A stretch of DNA of 41,126 bases. Source: Candidatus Fibrimonadales bacterium. GTDB taxonomy: Bacteria; Fibrobacterota; Fibrobacteria; Fibrobacterales; Fibrobacteraceae. The stretch spans positions 1 through 41,126 of the forward strand of contig WQTK01000337.1 in NCBI GenBank assembly GCA_009786285.1, written 5' to 3'. The position numbers and the translations under genes were made by a program. This document shows, one piece after another, positions 25,477 to 34,337 of this stretch. The notes beneath the pieces were generated by a model. That model worked only from the letters and a program-made list of their open reading frames with translations. It was not told where the DNA came from and ran no database searches. The stretch's first letter is position 1; each line of letters opens with the position of its first letter.

Positions 25477-26651
25477 AGAAAAAACTATTGATAACGAATT
25501 GCGGTTTTTCCGAAATTCCGTTAATTATGGCAGCCAAGCGTCTTGGTTTTTATGTTATTTCAGTTGGAAATAACCCCTTGTCTTTCGGAAGAAAATATGT
25601 GGATGAATACCATGCGATTGATTTTTCAAATATTAAAGATACTTTAGAAATTGCACGCCATTTGAAAATAGATGCAGTTTGCTCATCAGCAAATGATTTC
25701 GGAATTCTCACTGCTTCGTACATTGCCGAAAAAATGTGCCTTGGAGGGCATGATCCTTATGAAACAACGGTTATGCTGCATCATAAACACAAGTTTAAGG
25801 AGCTTATAAAGCATTGCAACATTCATACGGTTCCTGCATATAATTACGATTCGGTAGCCACTGCTATGCATGATGTGAACAAGTTTGAGTTTCCTGTTAT
25901 CATAAAACCAATAGATTTGACCGGAGGCAAGGGCGTGGCAGTTGTGCAGTCGAAAATGGAATTGGAAGCAATGTTGTTGCGGGCTTTTTCAGTGTCTAAA
26001 TCGAAAAAAATTATTATTGAGAGTTTTTTTTCCGGTACACAGCACAGCATGACCGCTTTCTTGCTGAATAAAAAAATAGTGTTCACCTATTCGGATAATG
26101 AGTATTCATATTTGAATCCGTTTTTGGTATCGACTTCTGCCGGGCCGGCTTTGGGTTTTGAAAATGTTAAGCAAAGGCTTATTGAAGATTCAGAAAAACT
26201 GGCTGAATATCTCAATCTTGTTGATGGAGTTTTCCACATTCAATATTTGCAAAATGGAAATGATTTCTCCATTATAGAAATAACCAGGCGCTGTTCTGGA
26301 GATTTGTACCCTTACCCTGTTAACCACGCAGCCGGAATTACGTGGGAAGATTGGATTGTAAAAGCAGAAACCGGCATGGACTGCTCTGATTTCCCTGCTG
26401 TTCAACAAAAAGGTTTTTGCGGGCGTCATTGTCTTATGGCATCTAAAAATGGAATTTTGGATGATGTAGTTATTTCTCCTGAAATAAAGGGAAATATTTT
26501 TGATGAATTGACATGGTGGAATAAAGATGATGTTGTTTCGGATTATATGCAGCAGAAATTCGGCATTTATATGTTGCAATACGGTTCGGAAGCGGAAATG
26601 CTGGAAAAAACAAAAAGAATCACGGATTTATTCAAGGTGAATGTAAGCTAA
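25473..26651 (+). CDS. ATP-grasp domain protein
   Basis: MKKKLLITNCGFSEIPLIMAAKRLGFYVISVGNNPLSFGRKYVDEYHAID...HHKHKFKELIKHCNIHTVPAY...FPVIIKPIDLTGGKGVAVVQ...FSIIEITRRCSGDLYPYPVNHAAGI. ATG 25473 overlaps the previous TGA. Confidence 0.88.
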   Translation: MKKKLLITNCGFSEIPLIMAAKRLGFYVISVGNNPLSFGRKYVDEYHAIDFSNIKDTLEIARHLKIDAVCSSANDFGILTASYIAEKMCLGGHDPYETTVMLHHKHKFKELIKHCNIHTVPAYNYDSVATAMHDVNKFEFPVIIKPIDLTGGKGVAVVQSKMELEAMLLRAFSVSKSKKIIIESFFSGTQHSMTAFLLNKKIVFTYSDNEYSYLNPFLVSTSAGPALGFENVKQRLIEDSEKLAEYLNLVDGVFHIQYLQNGNDFSIIEITRRCSGDLYPYPVNHAAGITWEDWIVKAETGMDCSDFPAVQQKGFCGRHCLMASKNGILDDVVISPEIKGNIFDELTWWNKDDVVSDYMQQKFGIYMLQYGSEAEMLEKTKRITDLFKVNVS

Positions 26652-26659
26652 GGAAATGT

Positions 26660-27787
26660 ATGTCTGTAAGTTTTAATAAACCGCCTTTATTGCCCAAAAC
26701 GGAAGAATATATTAAACAGGCGCTTGTGCAGAAAGTCAGTGGCGATGGCGAGTTTACAAGAAAATGCTCGCAATGGATTGAAATGCGAACCGGCACACCA
26801 AAAGCTTTATTGACAACATCCGCTTCACATGCTTTGGAAATGGCGGCTTATTTGTGCAATATTAAAGAGGGCGATGAAGTTATAATGGCATCTTATACAT
26901 TTTCGTCCACTGCCAATGCTTTTATTGGGCGTGGGGCGAAAATAGTTTTTGTGGATATTCGCCCAGACACAATGAATATAGACGAAACATTGATAGAGGC
27001 TGCAATAACCGATAAAACACGCGTTATTGTTCCAATGCATTATGCCGGGGTTTCATGCGATATGGATGCAATAAATGCTATTGCAAAAAAGCATAACCTG
27101 TTTGTTGTAGAAGATGCTGCGCAGGGCGTAATGTCTGAGTATAAGGGCAAGGCTTTGGGAGCCCTTTCCGATTTTGGCGTTTTCAGTTTTCATGAAACAA
27201 AAAATTACAGCATGGGCGAAGGCGGGGCTTTGCTTATACGTGATGCAAAAAATATTTTAGATGCTGAGATAATTCGTGAAAAGGGCACTAATAGAAGCCG
27301 TTTTTTTCGCGGAGAAGTGGACAAATATTCCTGGGTAAACTGGGGTTCGTCTTATTTGCCCAGTGAATTGAACGCTGCGTGTTTGTGGCCTCAGTTGGAA
27401 GTGGCAGAAGAAATAAATAGAGCAAGGCTTGGCATTTGGAATCGTTACTATGAAATGTTAAGTCCATTGGCCGAAATGGGAAAGATTGAATTGCCTCATA
27501 TACCAAAGGAATGCAGCCACAACGGCCATTTATTTTACATTAAGGCTGCAAGCGCCGATGTTCAAAGAGATTTGTTAAGCCGTTTGAAAGAGCGTGGCAT
27601 TGGAGCTATTTTTCATTATGTTCCTTTGCACAGTTCCGAAGCTGGAAAAAAATTTACTAAATTTAATGGCAAGGATGTATTTACCACAACAGAAAGTTCT
27701 CGTTTAATAAGGTTGCCTTTGTATTATGGGTTGCCGAAAGAAGATGTTGACGAAGTTGTGAAAGCGATAAAGGAAGTGTATGCGTAA
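26660..27787 (+). CDS. rffA: dTDP-4-amino-4,6-dideoxygalactose transaminase (RffA/WecE family, DegT/DnrJ/EryC1)
   Basis: GDGEFTRKCSQWIEMRTGTPKALLTTSASHALEMAAYLCNIKEGDEVIMASYTFSSTANAFIGRGAKIVFVDIRPDTMNIDETLIEAAITDKTRVIVPMHYAGVSCDMD...LFVVEDAAQGVMSEYKGKALG...FSFHETKNYS...IIREKGTNRSRFFRGEVDKYSWVNWGSSYLPSELNAACLWPQLE; closely matches the remembered WecE sequence. Confidence 0.88.
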   Translation: MSVSFNKPPLLPKTEEYIKQALVQKVSGDGEFTRKCSQWIEMRTGTPKALLTTSASHALEMAAYLCNIKEGDEVIMASYTFSSTANAFIGRGAKIVFVDIRPDTMNIDETLIEAAITDKTRVIVPMHYAGVSCDMDAINAIAKKHNLFVVEDAAQGVMSEYKGKALGALSDFGVFSFHETKNYSMGEGGALLIRDAKNILDAEIIREKGTNRSRFFRGEVDKYSWVNWGSSYLPSELNAACLWPQLEVAEEINRARLGIWNRYYEMLSPLAEMGKIELPHIPKECSHNGHLFYIKAASADVQRDLLSRLKERGIGAIFHYVPLHSSEAGKKFTKFNGKDVFTTTESSRLIRLPLYYGLPKEDVDEVVKAIKEVYA

Positions 27788-29342
27788 ATTTAACGTAACT
27801 GGGCAATGTATGCCAAACCAAGACTATATGGTTGATATTTCAAACAAGATCAGCCAGATTATGGTTATGGTGGAAAGAGGGGATTACTTCACCATAAACA
27901 GAGCAAGGCAATATGGCAAAACCACAACGCTATGGCGGCTTGATGATGAACTTGTCAGGCAAGGTTATACCGTAGCCCATATAAGTTTTGAAGGAATAGG
28001 AGACACTCCATTTGAAAATGAGAAAAAATTTTGCAAAAGCCTGCTTAGGCAAATTACCGGAGAATTAAAGAGCAGGAAAATAAAAGGAGCTGCAGCCTGG
28101 GAGAAATGCTCTGCCAAGACATTTGAAGAATTGGATGTTTTTTTGAATGTTGCCTGCAAAGACAAAAAAATTGTTTTAATGATAGATGAAACAGATAAAA
28201 CGTCCAACAATCTTGTATTTTTGCGTTTTATAGGCATGCTTAGGAATAAATATCTTCTCCGCAAAAATGGTAAGGTATTTACTTTCCAATCTGTAATTTT
28301 ATGCGGAGTTTATGACATCAAAAATCTAAAAGTTAAATTGATAAAAAGCGGGCAATATCAATTGCAAGATGGCGAAAAAAGGATAAATAGCCCTTGGAAT
28401 ATAGCGGCAGATTTTGAGGTAGATATGTCTTTTTCTACAACTGAAATTGCAGGCATGTTAAATGAATATGAAAAAGACCATAAAACCGGAATGGATATAG
28501 AAACTATATCCGAGGAAATTAGAGTTTATACCAACGGCTACCCATACTTGGTTTCCAGGCTTTGCAAAACCATAGATGAAAAATTGAATAAAGATTGGAC
28601 TTTAAATGGTTTGCAGCAAGCTATAAAATTAATTTTAATTGAGCAAAGCACTTTATTTGACGATTTAATTAAAAATATAGAAGCCGATGACGAGTTGAAT
28701 TCTTTGCTTAAAGAAAATATTCTTAATGGAGAAAGGATTCCTTACAATGCTGATAACTATGCGATTAGAACCGGTTTGATTTTTGGCATTTTCTTGCACA
28801 AAGGCGAGAGTGCTGCTATTCACAATAGAATTTTTGAGATCCGCCTTTATAATTATTACATATCGCAAAAAGCAGCAGAACGTAGAGAAATACCAAAGGG
28901 GTTCGCTTCGGATGTAATAGAAAACGGAAAGTTCAATATGCCGTTGGCTATAAAAAAATTTATGGCTCATTACTACGAGCTTTATAATAAATCTAAGGCT
29001 AATTTTTTGGAAGGCGAATGCCGCCTTTTGTTTTTGACTTATATAAGGCCGCTTATAAACGGCAATGGCTTTTATCATATTGAGAGCGAGACCCGAGATT
29101 CAAGGCGGATGGATGTGATAATAGATTTTGGCAGCGAGCAATTTATTATTGAACTGAAAATCTGGAAAGGCGAGCAAAAGCACGAGAAGGCTCACGAACA
29201 GTTAATTGAATACTTGAATTCCAAAAACAAGAGTGAAGGTTATCTGCTCACTTTTGATTTTCGTAAAAAGAAAGCAAAGAAGCCTAGTGCAAAGTGGGTG
29301 AGGAAGAGCAAGAAAAAATTTCTAGATTGCTTGTGTATATAA
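27780..29342 (+). CDS. AAA-family ATPase with C-terminal PD-(D/E)XK-like domain (AAA_35-like)
   Basis: GDYFTINRARQYGKTTTLWRLDDEL (Walker A-like), KKIVLMIDETDKTSNN (Walker B), C-term MDVIIDFGSEQFIIELKIWKGEQKHEKAHEQLIEYLNSKNKSEGYLLTFDFRKKK. Confidence 0.82.
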   Translation: MRKFNVTGQCMPNQDYMVDISNKISQIMVMVERGDYFTINRARQYGKTTTLWRLDDELVRQGYTVAHISFEGIGDTPFENEKKFCKSLLRQITGELKSRKIKGAAAWEKCSAKTFEELDVFLNVACKDKKIVLMIDETDKTSNNLVFLRFIGMLRNKYLLRKNGKVFTFQSVILCGVYDIKNLKVKLIKSGQYQLQDGEKRINSPWNIAADFEVDMSFSTTEIAGMLNEYEKDHKTGMDIETISEEIRVYTNGYPYLVSRLCKTIDEKLNKDWTLNGLQQAIKLILIEQSTLFDDLIKNIEADDELNSLLKENILNGERIPYNADNYAIRTGLIFGIFLHKGESAAIHNRIFEIRLYNYYISQKAAERREIPKGFASDVIENGKFNMPLAIKKFMAHYYELYNKSKANFLEGECRLLFLTYIRPLINGNGFYHIESETRDSRRMDVIIDFGSEQFIIELKIWKGEQKHEKAHEQLIEYLNSKNKSEGYLLTFDFRKKKAKKPSAKWVRKSKKKFLDCLCI

Positions 29343-29354
29343 GGGAGTAATTTT

Positions 29355-29459
29355 ATGTCATCAATAATTTTCTACGGCGCAGGCCGTAACGCAGCAGAAA
29401 AGCTAAAGCTTTGGGAAGAGCAAGGTCTTGTTTTACGGGCGGAGGCTTTATGTCGGTAA
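29355..29459 (+). pseudogene. Truncated Rossmann-like module remnant (34 codons)
   Basis: ATG 29355 with GGGAG upstream: MSSIIFYGAGRNAAEKLKLWEEQGLVLRAEALCR*. Same start as the IxxYGAG modules elsewhere but stops before the DND segment. Not in the ORF track because of length. Confidence 0.65.
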
Positions 29460-30754
29460 ATTTCTTTCAGAGGCTTGGGCTAGATGAAATTTCAATGATA
29501 AATATAAATGATGACATTGGCAGTGTAGGTCTCATTTTTGCACACAATCATTACCAAACAATTTTTGTTACTGATTCGCAATTACATTTTCATGGGATTA
29601 TAACAATGGGAGATTACTTTAGAAAAGCCACAACATCAAAGAATATTAGCCAATTACTGAATAAAAATTACAAAAGCATTGAAGTAGAAACTTATGAAGA
29701 AGCTTATTATTCTTACATGGATATTGAAGATATTGCAAATGAAATTTTTGTTAACGCATTAAACATAAGAAGAATACCTATTCTAAATAACGGTAAGCTT
29801 TTATATGTAATTGATCGCATAAAAGTACCTATTTTGCCGATTTCTATTTTGTTTAGCGGATGGCAGAAAAAAACTGTGCATGAGCTGGTAGAAATGACAA
29901 AAAACTCTCTTTCCTCCATTATGCAAAAAAAAGTGGTGAATACAGTTCTTAGTGCATATAATGCTTTGCAAGATGATGAATCTAGGCTATTATTCACATA
30001 TATATATATGCTTCGCTATGTTAATATGGAACAATTGACTGATGGTTTTTACCTGAAAGAAAAAATAATTCTTGAAACATTGAAATTTAGATTTATAGAA
30101 AAAAGAAAAAACTTAAGTAGTTATGACGTTTATAATGTAGATTTTTTCTTTGGAGAACAGTATTATTGTCTGCAAGATGATGAGTGGCGGTTTACCAGCA
30201 ATGAAGTATATATTGATTGTGGAGCATATGATGGTTTTACAATTAAAAAATTTTGCAAACAGGCTGGGGAGTACCATAAAATATACGGTTTTGAGCCTAT
30301 ACCTGATTTGCATAAAATGGCGTTGCAGAATTTAGAAAAATGGGGGATTGAAAATGTAGAGATAATACAAAAAGGGTTATGGAGCAGTAAGGCTTCTTTT
30401 AATTTTTCAGTACGTAATGACAGTGGCTGTCCAAGAATAGATTGCAAAGGGAATATTTCGATAGAGGTTGTTTCTATTGATGAGGTCATTCCAGAAAGTG
30501 AAAAGGTTACATTTATAACGATGGATATAGAAGGAGCGGAGCTTGAGGCATTAAAAGGTGCTGAAAAAACAATTCGTAGATGCAAGCCGAAGCTTGCGAT
30601 TAGTATATATCATAAATCACAGGATATCATTGAAATTCCAAGTTTAATAATATCAATGGTTCCTGATTATAGGTTTTACATAAGGCATCATGGCTCATTG
30701 ATAAGTGAGACAATTTTATATGCTTTGCCTCCGAAAGAATTTTCTATCTTATGA
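29450..30754 (+). CDS. CBS-domain-like N-terminus fused to FkbM-family methyltransferase
   Basis: TIFVTDSQLHFHGIITMGDYFRKA...EIFVNALNIRRIPILNNGKLLYVIDRI (CBS-pair-like); EVYIDCGAYDGFTIKKFCKQ...KIYGFEPIPD...FITMDIEGAELEALKGAEKTIRRCKPKLAISIYHKSQDI. ATG 29450 with GGAGG upstream; track start is TTG 29411. Confidence 0.8.
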   Translation: MSVNFFQRLGLDEISMININDDIGSVGLIFAHNHYQTIFVTDSQLHFHGIITMGDYFRKATTSKNISQLLNKNYKSIEVETYEEAYYSYMDIEDIANEIFVNALNIRRIPILNNGKLLYVIDRIKVPILPISILFSGWQKKTVHELVEMTKNSLSSIMQKKVVNTVLSAYNALQDDESRLLFTYIYMLRYVNMEQLTDGFYLKEKIILETLKFRFIEKRKNLSSYDVYNVDFFFGEQYYCLQDDEWRFTSNEVYIDCGAYDGFTIKKFCKQAGEYHKIYGFEPIPDLHKMALQNLEKWGIENVEIIQKGLWSSKASFNFSVRNDSGCPRIDCKGNISIEVVSIDEVIPESEKVTFITMDIEGAELEALKGAEKTIRRCKPKLAISIYHKSQDIIEIPSLIISMVPDYRFYIRHHGSLISETILYALPPKEFSIL

Positions 30755-30778
30755 TAAAGTTTTGCTTAAAGGAGTACT

Positions 30779-31942
30779 ATGTATAAACAGTTGAATGATT
30801 TACCAGATTTGCCGGAAAAAATTGACTGCGAAATGTTCAATGCCATTACTCCGGATACTTATGAATTTATGGAAATGCACGCTTCGGAAAAAAGATTTCT
30901 CTTCGGATTAATTCGCCATTTTAAGCCTAAAAATATATTGGAAGTTGGGGTGTCTTCAGGTGGCGGAGCTGGGCTTATGCTCAATGCCATAAAAGACATG
31001 AAAGAATCTACGCTTACCTCCATAGATTTTTTGAAACAGGCATATCGCTATCCTGATAAACCCGTTGGTTTTGTTGCGTTGAGGGAAAATGCAAGCAATC
31101 CGCAATGGACTTTGGTTTCAGGCAAGGATCCATCGGAAGTAATTGAATGTTTTGATAAGAAATTTGATTTCGCTTTAATTGATACGCAGCATATTCATCC
31201 TATTGAAACTATGAATTTTCTATCTGTCCTGCCATTTTTGGAAGATGGAGCAATTGTCGTGCTGCATGATTTGTCTCTTTATATGCATGCAAGTTATTTT
31301 AGTGACTTGTCAAATTTTCCTAGAATAAGTCTTGCCACAAGATACCTTTTTAATTCGGTTGTTGGTGAAAAAATAACAGTTTCTTCAAATGACAAAGAAT
31401 ACATTTCTACCTGGAAATTGCCTAACATCGGTGCTTTTCAAGTAACAGGTGATACTCGCAAATATATAGATGGAGTATTCTATTCCCTTGCGTTGCCATG
31501 GGGGTTCACTCCTGAGGATAATATTCTCGATAGCGTTCATAATATTATTGAAAACCATTATGACAAAACAAAATTGGCTTTGTTTGATGATGCAGTTAGA
31601 GCGAATTATTATCTTAATGCAAAAAAGATGAAATCAACTACTGATTTACCTGGAGTGTTGCAGCGATATAAAGGGAAATACATACTTTTTGGGCAAAAAG
31701 CCGCTGGAAATTATATTAAAATGATAAGAGGCATGGGTTTTGATTTGCCATTAGAAATATGGGATAATAAAATGTATGACCAGGAAATGTTTAGCGTACC
31801 AGTAGTAAAGCCCCATGAAAAACTTGATAATGAAGTAGCAATTATAATTACGGTCAAAACGCAACTTGTTTGTGAGAAAATATTATCCGGATTTTCTAGT
31901 AAGCTAAGGAGGCAGGCTTATTGGTTCAATTTTGTATATTAA
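30779..31942 (+). CDS. Class I SAM methyltransferase (Methyltransf_24/CmcI-like) with C-terminal Rossmann-like module
   Basis: KRFLFGLIRHFKPKNILEVGVSSGGGAGLMLNAI...STLTSIDF...FDFALIDTQHIHPIETMNFLSVLPFLEDGAIVVLHDLS; C-term GKYILFGQKAAGNYIKMIRGMGFDLPLEIWDNKMYDQEMFSVPVVKPHEKLDNEVAIIITV. SD AAGGAG. Confidence 0.75.
   Translation: MYKQLNDLPDLPEKIDCEMFNAITPDTYEFMEMHASEKRFLFGLIRHFKPKNILEVGVSSGGGAGLMLNAIKDMKESTLTSIDFLKQAYRYPDKPVGFVALRENASNPQWTLVSGKDPSEVIECFDKKFDFALIDTQHIHPIETMNFLSVLPFLEDGAIVVLHDLSLYMHASYFSDLSNFPRISLATRYLFNSVVGEKITVSSNDKEYISTWKLPNIGAFQVTGDTRKYIDGVFYSLALPWGFTPEDNILDSVHNIIENHYDKTKLALFDDAVRANYYLNAKKMKSTTDLPGVLQRYKGKYILFGQKAAGNYIKMIRGMGFDLPLEIWDNKMYDQEMFSVPVVKPHEKLDNEVAIIITVKTQLVCEKILSGFSSKLRRQAYWFNFVY
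31935..31940 (+). promoter_or_regulatory. -10-like TATATT 6 nt before ATG 31947, inside the 3' end of the upstream gene
   Basis: caattttgTATATTaacgcaATGgaac. Confidence 0.4.
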
Positions 31943-31946
31943 CGCA

Positions 31947-33215
31947 ATGGAACAATTTAAAAAAATGAAAGAAAGAGCGGCTTCCTATATCTGGGGTGCC
32001 GGGTATTATGGCGTTTTAACCGCCTTAGACCTTGAGCGCAAAGGGGTTAAGGTTAAAGGCTTTATAGACCAGAATGCGGGCGAAATTAAAACAAGATTGA
32101 ATTTGCCTGTGCTTGCTCCGAATAAAATACCATTTACTAAAGGCGTGAAAATAATAATTGCTGTTTATAACAAGGAAACTATAAAAGAAATAACAAAAAC
32201 CTTGCAGTTAGCCGGGCTGAAAAAGAATGAAGATTTTGAAACTTCTTCTTTAATAACATTTCCTGTTATAAAGAAACCTATAACGCACTTGCCTCTGAAC
32301 ATAAATGCTCTTACATCTTACGATAATGATGATAAAAAAGAAATCAAAAAGCCGTTTGTAAGAGTTTTTGTGCCAACATATAACAATGCGGAATTTGCGA
32401 GATATAATTTAAATGGGATTTTAATGCAGAAAACAGATTTCCCATTTGAAATATATATTTACGATGACTGCTCTACAGATGGAACTTCAGATATAATACG
32501 TGAATATGCAAAAAAATATTCAAATATAATTGCAGATATTCAGTCTGAGAATTATTGGAGTAAAAATGCTTCTTTGCATAAAAAGAAGCTGAATTCAGGT
32601 ATGAAAAATCATAAGTGCAAATACGTTGCCATTGCAGATGGTGATGATTACTGGACAGACCCCTATAAATTACAGCTTCAGGTGAATTTTTTGGAAAATA
32701 ATAGCGATTTTAGCATGTGTTCAGGAGGGTGCATATTAAATGATAATTTAAATGCAGCGCAATACATACGTGCGGAGAATACGATGGGTGTATATGGATT
32801 TGAGTATGACTTTTATAAAGCTTGCGCAACTGATTGCAGGCCCACTTTCACCGTGCTAATTAGAACTAGCGCTGTTCCTGAATGTAAAATTGTCCAAAAA
32901 TATAAGAATTGGCTTGATTTCAATATTGTTTACTATGTATTAAGAAAAGGAAAAGGATATTATTTCAATAGACTATTTGGCGTTTACAATGTGCACCACG
33001 GTGGAATTTTTAGTGTACTTCCGGTTGATCAAAAAATTGAATGGCTACGCGGATTATTCAAAGAATTGTATAGTAAAACAAAAGATGAAATTGTAAAAAA
33101 AGCCTTTTATGGATACTTAACTGCCGTATTAAAATCGAAAGAATTTCGCACAGAGGCTGTTACAAGCATTTATTTGAAAGCGTTGAAAGAATTAAAGGTG
33201 TTTCCGGATGAGTGA
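31947..33215 (+). CDS. GT2 family glycosyltransferase with N-terminal Rossmann-like module
   Basis: ASYIWGAGYYGVLTALDLERKGVKVKGFIDQNAGEIKTRLNLPVLAPNKI; VRVFVPTYNNAEFARYNLNGILMQKTDFPFEIYIYDDCSTDGTSDIIREYA...KYVAIADGDDYWTDPYKLQLQVNFLE. Confidence 0.9.
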   Translation: MEQFKKMKERAASYIWGAGYYGVLTALDLERKGVKVKGFIDQNAGEIKTRLNLPVLAPNKIPFTKGVKIIIAVYNKETIKEITKTLQLAGLKKNEDFETSSLITFPVIKKPITHLPLNINALTSYDNDDKKEIKKPFVRVFVPTYNNAEFARYNLNGILMQKTDFPFEIYIYDDCSTDGTSDIIREYAKKYSNIIADIQSENYWSKNASLHKKKLNSGMKNHKCKYVAIADGDDYWTDPYKLQLQVNFLENNSDFSMCSGGCILNDNLNAAQYIRAENTMGVYGFEYDFYKACATDCRPTFTVLIRTSAVPECKIVQKYKNWLDFNIVYYVLRKGKGYYFNRLFGVYNVHHGGIFSVLPVDQKIEWLRGLFKELYSKTKDEIVKKAFYGYLTAVLKSKEFRTEAVTSIYLKALKELKVFPDE

Positions 33216-33227
33216 AACTTAATTTTC

Positions 33228-33233
33228 TATCTT
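33228..33233 (+). promoter_or_regulatory. -10-like TATCTT 6 nt before ATG 33240
   Basis: aattttcTATCTTatatctATG. Confidence 0.4.
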
Positions 33234-33239
33234 ATATCT

Positions 33240-34337
33240 ATGCAGATGAACATAACCGTAACAAAACCATCGATGCCTCCGTTTGAGGAATTTATCCCTT
33301 ATTTAGAAGATATTTGGGAGCGCAAAATATTAACTAATAATGGGTTTTACCATCAGGAATTTGAAAAAGAATTGTGTAAATATCTTAAAATAAAACATTT
33401 AAGCATTTTCACAAACGGGACTCTGCCACTTACTACGGCATTGCAATCAATGAGAATTACAGGTGAAGTTATAACATCTCCGTATTCGTTTCCTGCAACA
33501 ACGCACTCAATTCAATGGGTTGGCGCAACACCGGTATTTGTTGATGTTGATAATTTCGGAAATATTTTGCCGGAAAAAATTGAACAGGCTATTACACCGA
33601 AAACATCCGCAATAATGCCGGTTCATTGCTATGGCAACCCATGCAAAGTGAATGAGATTCAAGAAATAGCAGATAGATATGGCTTGAAGGTTATTTATGA
33701 TGCTGCACATTGTTTTGGCGTAGAAATAAACGGCAAAAGCATTTTGGAACACGGCGATATGGCAACGCTCAGTTTTCACGCTACAAAATCGTTCAATACT
33801 TTGGAAGGCGGCGCGCTAATTTGCAGAGACAAAGCTACAAAGGCAAGAATAGACTATCTCAAGAATTTTGGATTTGCCGGAGAAACCAAGATAATTATGC
33901 CTGGGATTAACGGGAAAATGGACGAAATTCGAGCGGCTTATGGTTTACTTTTGCTTAAATACATTGATAAAGAAATAGAAAAACGCAAGAAAATTGCCAA
34001 TATTTACAGAGATATGCTTGCAGGAATTAAGGGAGTGCGATTTTTGGATGATATTGAAAATGTTAAGCATAACTACATTTATTTCCCAATATTCGTTGAT
34101 GAAAAAGAGTATGGAATGAGCAGAGATTTACTTTATGAAAAACTGAAAGAAAGCGGGTTTTACGCTCGCAGATATTTTTACCCATTGATAAGCGAGTTTT
34201 TGCCGTATAAGGATTTGCCGAGCAGCAATGCGAAAAATTTGCCTAATGCGATGAAAATGGCGAAAGAGGTTATTTGCCTGCCGATGTATGCGGATTTAGC
34301 AGCAGAGGATGTGGAGAGGATTTGCGGGGTATTATGA
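33240..34337 (+). CDS. vioA: DegT/DnrJ/EryC1 aminotransferase, VioA-like (dTDP-4-amino-4,6-dideoxyglucose transaminase)
   Basis: ITVTKPSMPPFEEFIPYLEDIWERKILTNNGFYHQEFEKELCKYLKIKHLSIFTNGTLPLTTALQ...GEVITSPYSFPATTHSIQWVGATPVFVDVD...HCYGNPCKVNEIQEIADRYGLKVIYDAAHCFGVEINGKSILEHGDMATLSFHATKSFNTLEGGALI. Confidence 0.78.
   Translation: MQMNITVTKPSMPPFEEFIPYLEDIWERKILTNNGFYHQEFEKELCKYLKIKHLSIFTNGTLPLTTALQSMRITGEVITSPYSFPATTHSIQWVGATPVFVDVDNFGNILPEKIEQAITPKTSAIMPVHCYGNPCKVNEIQEIADRYGLKVIYDAAHCFGVEINGKSILEHGDMATLSFHATKSFNTLEGGALICRDKATKARIDYLKNFGFAGETKIIMPGINGKMDEIRAAYGLLLLKYIDKEIEKRKKIANIYRDMLAGIKGVRFLDDIENVKHNYIYFPIFVDEKEYGMSRDLLYEKLKESGFYARRYFYPLISEFLPYKDLPSSNAKNLPNAMKMAKEVICLPMYADLAAEDVERICGVL

Noticed and set aside
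26190-26579. 129-aa minus-strand ORF inside ATP-grasp gene
   Set aside because: Shadow ORF of a strongly supported ATP-grasp frame.
33710-33910. Plus-strand 66-aa ORF inside the VioA-like gene
   Set aside because: Alternate frame of a clear aminotransferase; highly basic composition typical of frame-shifted readings.
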